From Proteus faecis (GTDB lineage Bacteria; Pseudomonadota; Gammaproteobacteria; Enterobacterales; Enterobacteriaceae), in assembly GCF_003144395.1 (NCBI RefSeq), contig NZ_PENZ01000001.1, forward strand, positions 1-64,000: a DNA stretch of 64,000 nt, written 5' to 3'. This document shows, piece after piece, positions 48,024 to 55,580 of this stretch (position 1 is the first letter of the stretch; each line of letters starts with the position of its first letter). A program made the position numbers and the translations under genes. A model generated the notes under the pieces. It did not search any database. It was given only the letters and a program-made list of their open reading frames with translations, and was not told where the DNA came from.

Positions 48024-51000
48024 ATGAGTAGCACAACAATGGGTGTTAGGCTTGACGAAGAAACCCGCAATAGATTAAAAGAAGCTGCACAGAAATTAGA
48101 TAGAACATCGCATTGGTTAATAAAACAGGCTATTTTCAATTATCTAGAACAAATTGAAAATGATCAGGTTAATCTTGGTCACTCAGCATTTGCAGATCAA
48201 GATCTTGATGAAAGCACTGAAATACCAGCCACTCATTATCAGCCTTTCTTGGAGTTTGCTGAACATATTCACCCGCAGTCTGTTTTACGCTCAGCAATTA
48301 CTTCTGCATATCGCACACCTGAAACACAAGCTGTACCGATGCTATTGCAACAAGCAACCTTACCTGCAAATGAAGCTCAAGCAACACATAAATTAGCCTA
48401 TTCCATTGCCGAAAAATTACGTAAACAGAAAAATGGCATTGGACGTTCAGGATTGGTTCAAGGTCTATTACAAGAGTTTTCACTCTCTTCACAAGAAGGT
48501 GTTGCCCTAATGTGTTTAGCAGAAGCTTTATTGCGTATTCCAGATAAAGCCACGCGTGATGCACTTATTCGCGACAAAATCAGTCATGGAAATTGGCGTT
48601 CACACTTAGGACAAAGTCAATCTATGTTTGTGAATGCTGCCACATGGGGCTTATTATTTACAGGTAAACTAGTTTCTACACATAATGAAGAAAAATTGTC
48701 TAACTCTTTAAATCGTATTCTCACTAAAAGTGGCGAGCCATTAGTCCGTAAAGGTGTTGATATGGCAATGCGTTTAATGGGTGAACAATTTGTGACAGGT
48801 GAGACTATTTCTCAAGCACTCGCAAATGCGCGTAAACTTGAAGAAAAAGGCTTTAGCTACTCTTATGACATGTTAGGAGAAGCGGCATTAACAGAAAAAG
48901 ATGCTCAAGATTATTTGGTTTCTTATCAACAAGCCATCCATGCAATTGGTAAAGCTTCTAATGGCAGAGGTATTTATGAAGGCCCAGGAATATCTATCAA
49001 GCTTTCAGCATTACATCCTCGTTATAGCCGTGCTCAATATGAACGAGTGATGTCAGAACTTTACCCACGCCTACTCTCATTAACATTACAAGCAAAGCAA
49101 TATGATATTGGGATTAATATTGATGCCGAAGAAGCAGATAGACTAGAAATTTCACTCGACCTACTTGAAAAACTCTGCTTTGAACCTGAATTAGCAGGTT
49201 GGAATGGTATTGGCTTTGTTATTCAAGCTTACCAAAAGCGCTGTCCATTAGTTATTGATTATGTCATTGATTTGGCACGCCGTAGTCGTCGTCGTTTAAT
49301 GATCCGTTTAGTGAAAGGCGCCTATTGGGATAGCGAAGTAAAACGCGCTCAAATCGATGGCCTTGAAGACTATCCTGTCTATACTCGCAAAGTGTATACC
49401 GATGTCTCTTATCTTGCTTGTGCGAAAAAGCTACTCGCATCACCTAATTTTATTTATCCACAATTCGCCACGCATAATGCACACACACTATCAGCAATTT
49501 ATCATTTAGCGGGTCAAAACTATTATCCCGGACAATATGAATTCCAGTGTTTACACGGTATGGGTGAACCCCTTTATGCTCAAGTAGTCGGTAAAATAGC
49601 AGACGGAAAATTAGGTCGCCCTTGCCGTATTTATGCACCTGTAGGGACTCACGAAACATTACTTGCTTACTTAGTCCGCCGTTTACTTGAAAATGGTGCT
49701 AATACTTCATTTGTTAATCGAATTGCGGACACTACAATTTCGCTTGATGAATTAGTCGCCGATCCAGTCAAAGAAGTGAATAGAATAGCTCAAACTGAAG
49801 GCCAAGTTGGGCTTTCTCATCCTAAAATTCCACTTCCTAATAAACTGTATGGTGATGAGCGTAAAAACTCCCCCGGTATTGATATGTCAAACGAACATCG
49901 CTTGGCATCGCTTTCTAGCGCCTTATTAACATCAGCAACTGAAAACATACATTGTGAACCTTTATTAGGTGATACGTTTAACTCTTCAGAAAAAACACTA
50001 GAACCACAATCTGTATTAAACCCAGCCAATCATACGGATGTTGTAGGTACAGTAAGAGAAGCCACTGAAGCAGAAGCAGATTTTGCCTTAACCATTGCCC
50101 AAGAAAAAGGTGGGATCTGGTTTGCAACACCACCAGCACAAAGAGCTTCATTCTTGATCCGTACAGCGGAATTAATGGAACAGCAAATGGGGCCACTTAT
50201 GGGAATATTAGTGCGTGAAGCGGGCAAAACTTACAGTAATGCCATTGCTGAAGTCCGTGAAGCCATTGATTTCCTTTATTACTATGCAGCACAAGTAGCT
50301 CAAGATTTTGATAATAATACACATCGTCCTTTGGGACCTGTGGTTTGTATTAGCCCATGGAACTTTCCATTAGCCATATTCAGTGGGCAAATTGCAGCTG
50401 CTTTAGCCGCGGGTAATACCGTGCTTGCTAAACCAGCAGAGCAAACCCCATTAATTGCCTCAAAAGCAGTAGCACTTTTCCATCAAGCAGGTATTCCTTC
50501 TTTTGCACTACAACTGCTACCAGGACAAGGTGAAACTATTGGTGCACGTTTAGTAGCTGATGAACGTGTTCGTGGCGTGATGTTTACAGGTTCAACCGAT
50601 GTTGCTCATATTTTACAAAAGACCTTAGCAGGTCGATTAGACAGCGAAGGACATCCAGTACCTTTAGTGGCAGAAACCGGTGGTTTAAATGCCATGATTG
50701 TAGATTCATCTGCCTTGACAGAACAAGTAGTGAGTGATGTTATGGCTTCCGCTTATGATAGCGCAGGCCAACGTTGTTCTGCTTTACGCCTTTTATGTAT
50801 TCAAGAAGAAGTGGCGGATCATACTATTGAAATGCTTAAAGGTGCGATGGCACAAGCCACAATAGGTGATCCAAGTTTGCTATCCACAGATATTGGCCCT
50901 GTTATCGATAAAGAAGCAAAATCGGCCATAGAGAAGCATATTCAATCTATGCGCACAACAGGCTTTGATATTTATCAAGCATCACACAATAATTTGTCAA

Positions 51001-51992
51001 AACACATTGAACATAACAGTACTTTTATTCAACCGACTTTAATTGAGTTAGATAAAGTCAGTTCATTGAAGAAAGAAATCTTTGGTCCAGTGTTACATGT
51101 TGTACGTTATGCAAGCCAAGATTTGCCTGCTTTGCTAGAAGAAATTAATGCAACAGGATATGGGTTAACCATGGGCGTTCATACGCGTATTGATGAAACT
51201 ATTGCTTATGTTGCCTCAAATGCCAAAGTGGGAAATTTATACGTAAATCGTAATATGGTTGGTGCGGTTGTGGGAGTTCAACCTTTTGGTGGGGAAGGAT
51301 TATCTGGTACAGGACCAAAAGCAGGTGGCCCTGTTTATCTGTATCGCTTATTATCTAAACGCCCTGAAAATGCGGCCACACAAACATTGGCTCGCCAAGA
51401 TGAAACACTCCCTCTCGATACTTCCATGCGTAATACGTTATTACAAGCTTATCATAAGTATATGGAATGGTTATCAAACAGAACAGATCAATCACACTAT
51501 GAAGCTTTAGATAAATATGCTCTTGCATCTCAAGCTGGAACATTACGCGTATTACCAGGACCGACAGGTGAACGTAATACTTATCAACTAGTGCCTTGTG
51601 GTCATGTGCTGTGTATTTCAGATAACGAACAAGATGCATTCACTCAAATTGCAGCGGTTCTCGCTTGCGGTTGTCATGCTATTGTCGTTAATAGCCTATT
51701 CTCACAAAAAACATATCGTGAATTACCTGATATTGTCAGAAAAGCCATTACATTAACTGAAAAATGGGATAATGAGTCACTGAAAATAAATGCCGTGATT
51801 TACCATGGTGATGGTGATCAATTACGTGAAACTTGCCAGAAAATTGCTCAACGCAAAGGGGCAATAATTTCTGTACAAGGGTTTTCTCGCGGTGAGACTG
51901 GTCTATTATTAGAGCGTTTATTACATGAAAGAGCATTAAGTATTAATACAGCAGCTGCAGGAGGTAATGCAAGCTTGATGACGATCAGTTAA
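48024..51992 (+). CDS. putA: PutA, proline dehydrogenase / P5C dehydrogenase / repressor
   Basis: Trifunctional flavoprotein oxidising proline to glutamate at the membrane and repressing put genes when proline is absent. 1322 residues. Ribbon-helix-helix DNA-binding domain (about 1-50, MGVRLDEETRNRLKEAA), proline dehydrogenase barrel (about 260-570, FSYDMLGEAALT, GISIKLSALHPRY, RLVKGAYWD), and aldehyde dehydrogenase domain (about 650-1120, PWNFPLAIFSGQIAAAL, AETGGLNAMIVD, SAGQRCSALR with the catalytic Cys), plus a C-terminal domain. SD GAGGAG precedes ATG. Confidence 0.97.
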   Translation: MSSTTMGVRLDEETRNRLKEAAQKLDRTSHWLIKQAIFNYLEQIENDQVNLGHSAFADQDLDESTEIPATHYQPFLEFAEHIHPQSVLRSAITSAYRTPETQAVPMLLQQATLPANEAQATHKLAYSIAEKLRKQKNGIGRSGLVQGLLQEFSLSSQEGVALMCLAEALLRIPDKATRDALIRDKISHGNWRSHLGQSQSMFVNAATWGLLFTGKLVSTHNEEKLSNSLNRILTKSGEPLVRKGVDMAMRLMGEQFVTGETISQALANARKLEEKGFSYSYDMLGEAALTEKDAQDYLVSYQQAIHAIGKASNGRGIYEGPGISIKLSALHPRYSRAQYERVMSELYPRLLSLTLQAKQYDIGINIDAEEADRLEISLDLLEKLCFEPELAGWNGIGFVIQAYQKRCPLVIDYVIDLARRSRRRLMIRLVKGAYWDSEVKRAQIDGLEDYPVYTRKVYTDVSYLACAKKLLASPNFIYPQFATHNAHTLSAIYHLAGQNYYPGQYEFQCLHGMGEPLYAQVVGKIADGKLGRPCRIYAPVGTHETLLAYLVRRLLENGANTSFVNRIADTTISLDELVADPVKEVNRIAQTEGQVGLSHPKIPLPNKLYGDERKNSPGIDMSNEHRLASLSSALLTSATENIHCEPLLGDTFNSSEKTLEPQSVLNPANHTDVVGTVREATEAEADFALTIAQEKGGIWFATPPAQRASFLIRTAELMEQQMGPLMGILVREAGKTYSNAIAEVREAIDFLYYYAAQVAQDFDNNTHRPLGPVVCISPWNFPLAIFSGQIAAALAAGNTVLAKPAEQTPLIASKAVALFHQAGIPSFALQLLPGQGETIGARLVADERVRGVMFTGSTDVAHILQKTLAGRLDSEGHPVPLVAETGGLNAMIVDSSALTEQVVSDVMASAYDSAGQRCSALRLLCIQEEVADHTIEMLKGAMAQATIGDPSLLSTDIGPVIDKEAKSAIEKHIQSMRTTGFDIYQASHNNLSKHIEHNSTFIQPTLIELDKVSSLKKEIFGPVLHVVRYASQDLPALLEEINATGYGLTMGVHTRIDETIAYVASNAKVGNLYVNRNMVGAVVGVQPFGGEGLSGTGPKAGGPVYLYRLLSKRPENAATQTLARQDETLPLDTSMRNTLLQAYHKYMEWLSNRTDQSHYEALDKYALASQAGTLRVLPGPTGERNTYQLVPCGHVLCISDNEQDAFTQIAAVLACGCHAIVVNSLFSQKTYRELPDIVRKAITLTEKWDNESLKINAVIYHGDGDQLRETCQKIAQRKGAIISVQGFSRGETGLLLERLLHERALSINTAAAGGNASLMTIS

Positions 51993-52027
51993 TTACCCCT
52001 TCTCTTTTTATCTCTTTGTCTTGGAGA

Positions 52028-52066
52028 CCACCTTTAAAATGTATTTTCTGAAAGGTGGTTTTTTCT
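52028..52066 (+). terminator. Terminator after putA
   Basis: CCACCTTT...AAAGGTGG hairpin with a 15-base loop and six T residues. Confidence 0.85.
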
Positions 52067-52076
52067 TTTGTTACTC

Positions 52077-52164
52077 TATGTCGTTATGTCGTTATGTCGT
52101 TATGTCGTTATGTCGTTATGTCGTTATGTCGTTATGTCGTTATGTCGTTATGTCGTTATGTCGT
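52077..52164 (+). repeat. Octamer tandem repeat (TATGTCGT) x11
   Basis: Eleven perfect head-to-tail copies of an 8-bp unit (88 bp) immediately after the putA terminator, ending in a partial copy. A simple-sequence array of this kind is prone to slippage, so copy number may vary between isolates. Confidence 0.95.
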
Positions 52165-52205
52165 TATAAAGAGAGCGCCCAACATGTTATTTTCTAATGC
52201 TGTGA

Positions 52206-52233
52206 TTGTCCTCACTCTTTTTATATTTATGAT
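52206..52233 (+). promoter_or_regulatory. Candidate promoter for a small RNA
   Basis: TTGTCC, 16-base spacer, TATGAT; predicted start near 52240. It precedes an orphan terminator about 80 bases downstream. Confidence 0.45.
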
Positions 52234-52239
52234 TCGCGA

Positions 52240-52346
52240 TTAGTTAGCTGGGTAAATATACTTACCATCAGGTCAACCTAGAAGTTGATTTAATTATATC
52301 TTTATGAATACCTGAAACTTGCGCCCCACTGTGGGCGCTTTTTTTA
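52240..52346 (+). ncRNA. Candidate unassigned small RNA
   Basis: About 106 nt between a promoter-like pair and a strong terminator (GCGCCC-CACTGT-GGGCGC, seven T residues). No reading frame of note. It contains a TCAAC/GTTGA hairpin, an A/U-rich single-stranded stretch, then the terminator, the layout of an Hfq sRNA. It matches no sRNA I know. Sequence-only prediction. Confidence 0.45.
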
Positions 52347-52457
52347 TCTATCAATATATTATTAGTTTAAATATTCTTATTAAAGGATAGATAAAGAATT
52401 TTAAGATAAGAGGGAAAAACAGAAAAGTAAATAAAGTATGATGATAAGTGACAAAGA

Positions 52458-52485
52458 AAAGGAGTAGGCTAGGCTACTCCTTTTA
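52458..52485 (-). terminator. Terminator of fliZ
   Basis: GGAGTAG-N6-CTACTCC hairpin with a T-rich tail on the minus strand, 20 bases past fliZ. Confidence 0.75.
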
Positions 52486-52504
52486 AGGTCTCTCTTGAGC
52501 GCAA

Positions 52505-53035
52505 TTAGTGACTACTACTCATCGATGGTGGCTCTTGGCACCAATCGAGATATTGCTCATACTTACGTAGTGCAATATTGTAGTTACTAAATGCAGAGGG
52601 AGTGAGCTTTTTACTCAAGTCTGACTGAATTTTCTCGGTCGTAAACTCTTGACGTGGAAAATTAGTTGAAGTCAGTAATTCATCGAGCCGACGTAAACGA
52701 ACCACATACTCACGAACAGTACTGTGGCTCATCTCCGTTTGTTCAAACAAATACTGCTTAAAAGACATAATATCAAAGTAGTCAGTTTCACTATTACAGT
52801 AAATCTCACTACAGAAACGACATAGCGCAGAAAATTTCTCTTGTAACGTTTCCCACGTTTCATCATCAATTAAATCCGTCATTTCAGAAATGGCTTCTTT
52901 ATTGATAACTTGGCGATTGAATACGAGAGAGATCCGATCCAGCGCCTTGTGGCAATGTAGACAATGAGTCTGGCTGTGTTTATAGTCTTTAATGTAACGG
53001 CTTAGCGGCCGTTTCTTTTGTGTTGAAACAGACAT
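52505..53035 (-). CDS. fliZ: FliZ, flagellar regulator
   Basis: DNA-binding regulator downstream of fliA that sets the balance between motility and stationary-phase (RpoS) programmes. 176 residues (E. coli 183). The N-terminal RPLSRYIKDYKHSQTHC and the integrase-like helical part (VREYVVRLRRLDELL, SNYNIALRKYEQYL) fit FliZ. It follows fliA by 58 bases, as in E. coli. Confidence 0.9.
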   Translation of the reverse strand: MSVSTQKKRPLSRYIKDYKHSQTHCLHCHKALDRISLVFNRQVINKEAISEMTDLIDDETWETLQEKFSALCRFCSEIYCNSETDYFDIMSFKQYLFEQTEMSHSTVREYVVRLRRLDELLTSTNFPRQEFTTEKIQSDLSKKLTPSAFSNYNIALRKYEQYLDWCQEPPSMSSSH

Positions 53036-53093
53036 AAGAGATAAAGCCCTGTGTTGTAGTCTTAATAAACAAAAACAAAAATAAGCAAAACTT

Positions 53094-53816
53094 CTATTTC
53101 TCTGGGTTTAAGCGTGCTCGCAGCCTTTTTATGGCTTGGCTGTGTAGCTGGCTCACGCGGGATTCCCCGACATTAAGCACTGCGCCTATTTCTTTCAAAT
53201 TAAGTTCTTCCTGATAATACAGGGTAAGAACCATTTTTTCCCTTTCGGGAAGCAATTCTATCGCGTCTATGACTCTTTGGCGAATATCACTTTCTAATAA
53301 CATCTGTAATGGATTGTCATCATGATCTTCGTCTTGAGACGGTTCACAGCTTTCACCGTAAATTTCATGCCATTCGTCATAAGAGAACAATTGGCTGTTA
53401 TTCGTATCCAATAGGATCTGCCGGTATTCTGCTAACTCAATCTGCAAATGATCAGCAACTTCCTGTTCTAATGGTGGTCGTCCTAGATCCTGTTCTAGTT
53501 GATGAATAGAATGAGTTACTTCTCTTGCATTACGACGCACACTACGTGGCGCCCAATCTCGACTGCGTAGCTCATCTAACATAGAGCCACGGATACGTTG
53601 AACAGCATAAGTGGTAAAGGCAGCACCTTGCATTGAGTCATAACGCTCAACGGCGTTTAATAACCCAATTCCACCCGCTTGCAAAAGATCATCCAATTCA
53701 ACACTCGCAGGTAACTTGACCTGTAATCGTAATGCTTCATGGCGAACCAACGGGACATATCGCTCCCAGAGGCTATTTTTGTCCATCACGCCTTCGGCGG
53801 TATACAAATCACTCAC
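53094..53816 (-). CDS. fliA: FliA, sigma-28 flagellar sigma factor
   Basis: Sigma factor for late flagellar genes. 240 residues from the GTG at 53816, giving the N-terminus SDLYTAEGVMDK that matches E. coli (an in-frame GTG at 53828 adds four residues). Region 2 is LLQAGGIGLLNAVERYD and region 4 is LPEREKMVLTLYYQEELNLKEIG followed by the helix-turn-helix VGESRVSQLHSQAIKRL. AAAGG upstream. Confidence 0.95.
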   Translation of the reverse strand: MSDLYTAEGVMDKNSLWERYVPLVRHEALRLQVKLPASVELDDLLQAGGIGLLNAVERYDSMQGAAFTTYAVQRIRGSMLDELRSRDWAPRSVRRNAREVTHSIHQLEQDLGRPPLEQEVADHLQIELAEYRQILLDTNNSQLFSYDEWHEIYGESCEPSQDEDHDDNPLQMLLESDIRQRVIDAIELLPEREKMVLTLYYQEELNLKEIGAVLNVGESRVSQLHSQAIKRLRARLNPEK

Positions 53817-53828
53817 AACAAAAGACAC

Positions 53829-54230
53829 CTTTGGATAAAAGACCGGAAACCATTATCTGGCGAAATAAATTTAGCAATCGACTGAACAGTGAAGCAAAAG
53901 CGCCTCTTTTTCACCTATGCCAAATTTTCAGCAAAAATCGGGTTTTCATTGATAATTAATTTGTCATTGCATTACGAGAACTACTTTACCTTAAATGATC
54001 GGCGACTAATCCTTAGAAAAACCGTTAATTAAATTGATAATTTAGCTCATTAAAAGAAATTGATGCATTGAATATGCATTCTGTTCATAAAAAAATAACA
54101 TATAAATCATAGTATTTTATTTTGTGAGATTTTAGCGTCTTGAGCACAAGTTGAAATACTCATAAATGATTAATTAAAAAAACGATTGTTTTGATGATAA
54201 AACACCCACTACAAAAAAATGTAGTGGATG
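53829..54230 (-). promoter_or_regulatory. fliA upstream region
   Basis: About 400 bp between the flagellin fragment and fliA. GCCGATCA (minus strand, 54003-53996) matches the sigma-28 -10 motif GCCGATAA at 7 of 8 bases, but the -35 at the right distance is poor. An imperfect hairpin CCACTACA/TGTAGTGG at 54207-54229 may end flagellin transcription. Confidence 0.35.
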
Positions 54231-54257
54231 CGATTTGAGGATTATTTAAAATTGAAA

Positions 54258-55070
54258 TTAACGAAGCAGTGATAATACGTTTTGAGGAATTTGGTTTGCT
54301 TGAGCAAGCACAGAAGTCCCCGCTTGTTGCAGTATTTGACCTTTACTCATATTAGACACTTCTGTTGCATAATCGGCATCTTCTATACGGCTACGTGATG
54401 CGGTTAGATTATTCACTGTATTGCCTAAGTTAGTAATGGTTGAATCTAAACGGTTTTGTACAGCACCCATGGCACTGCGTAAGCTATCGACTTGAGCCAG
54501 TGCGTCATCCAGTGCTTTCAGTGGTTTTTCAACCAGCATATCTAAACCTGCTACCGCGTTTTTAGTAACATCCACTTTTGCTTTAATACCTGTGGCACCA
54601 GGAGTTACCTTTGCATCAAAGTAACCTTCAACACCCTTTGCATCTACAGTTTGTATGATAAGTTTTGATTTATCGTCTTTACCATCGGCACCTTTCGCAT
54701 AATAAATATCATAGCTTTTAATTGTACCTTGTGTAACTTGATCATCTAGCGCTTGAGTATCCAACGCTTGCATTTCTTTAGGTGGTGTTGTCCCCCCTGT
54801 TGGAGTCACTTCCACGTTGGTTGCTTTAGAACCGAGTTTGCTTTTTGCTGATAAATCCAATTTATCAATACCCAATGTAGTCGCATCGGTTTTTTTCAGA
54901 GCAACACTAATTTGTTCTTTATCATGCGCACCAACCTGTAAATTTAATGTGCTATCTTCACTTAATACTTTTACGCCATTAAATTGAGTCTGCGCTGAAA
55001 TACGGTTTATTTCTGCGGTACGTTGATTCACTTCTTCCTGAATAGATTTAATATCGGATGATGTGAAAGT
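54258..55070 (-). pseudogene. fliC: Flagellin gene, N-terminus missing
   Basis: The flagellin carboxy-terminal part is intact: the C-terminal D0/D1 region NLGNTVNNLTASRSRIEDADYATEV and the end SVLAQANQIPQNVLSLLR. The reading frame remains flagellin-like upstream to SSDIKSIQEEVNQRTAEINRIS, then meets a stop (TAA at about 55086) and unrelated sequence. About the first 100 residues, including the conserved N-terminal D0/D1 helix, and the promoter are absent. This product could not assemble a filament. The domain between about 90 and 190 is variable, as in other flagellins. Confidence 0.85.
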
Positions 55071-55259
55071 ATTGATTAACGCTATTTAGCCTACAAAGCC
55101 ACTATCCATGCCAGCCAGCAAATTTTGACTTTGCAGAATTTAATCATTTTTACCATCATTTCACATATATTGTGTCACAATCTCGACACAGTATGTCACA
55201 CCTCCTCATTTTTAATTCCACACCCTGCTATACTCTCCAAAAAACTAACCGGATCTATT
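55071..55259. other. Prophage/flagellin junction and theta-gene promoter region
   Basis: Non-flagellar sequence beside the flagellin break. It contains TGTCACA twice, 21 bases apart (about 55172 and 55193), with an internal TGTGTC/GACACA inverted repeat, possibly an operator, and a TATACT -10-like hexamer near 55229. The attachment core cannot be identified because the other prophage end is outside the window. Confidence 0.45.
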
Positions 55260-55580
55260 ATGAACATCGCAAACCTAACTCAAGAAGAAAAAGACAAAGT
55301 TAATGTCGATTTAATGGCAAGTGGTGTCGCATATAAAGAATGCCTCAATATGCCAGTTGTTGCGTCCGAAGTTGAACGACAACAACCAGCACATTTGAGA
55401 GCGTACTTTAACGAACGATTGTCGTTTTATCGCGAGAGAAGTAAGAAGCTTCCATATAGTAGAAAATCAAGAGTTATGGTTACTAACTCCAACTATGGTG
55501 AACCCATAGATAATACCCGTTCCAAGAACAGAATCTGCATTTACAACAGATCCATTTGCTCCGATGAATTTAACTACTAA
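55260..55580 (+). CDS. Prophage theta-subunit homologue (Hot/HolE-like)
   Basis: 106 residues from the ATG at 55260. The first ~70 residues (TQEEKDKVNVDLMASGVAYK, LNMPVVASEVERQQPAHLRAYF) match HolE and, more closely, the phage P1 Hot protein, which replaces theta in Pol III. The C-terminal ~35 residues read antisense across the 3' end of the tailspike gene (114-base tail-to-tail overlap) and have no theta similarity, so the true functional core is the first part. An earlier in-frame start at 55125 lies in the junction region. Confidence 0.8.
   Translation: MNIANLTQEEKDKVNVDLMASGVAYKECLNMPVVASEVERQQPAHLRAYFNERLSFYRERSKKLPYSRKSRVMVTNSNYGEPIDNTRSKNRICIYNRSICSDEFNY

Noticed and set aside
52077..52164. 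CRISPR-like array
   Set aside because: Units are contiguous without spacers and only 8 bp long.
52055..52243. 62-codon frame reading through the octamer repeat (LCRYVVMS units)
   Set aside because: No ribosome site, frame is a consequence of the 8-bp repeat, and it spans a terminator and a candidate promoter.
53986..54003. Sigma-28 promoter for fliA
   Set aside because: Good -10 (GCCGATCA) but no TAAA at the proper spacing; kept only as a weak note in the upstream-region entry.
55081..55145. 18-codon peptide (KFCKVKICWLAW) at the prophage edge
   Set aside because: No convincing ribosome site; could be part of an attachment region.
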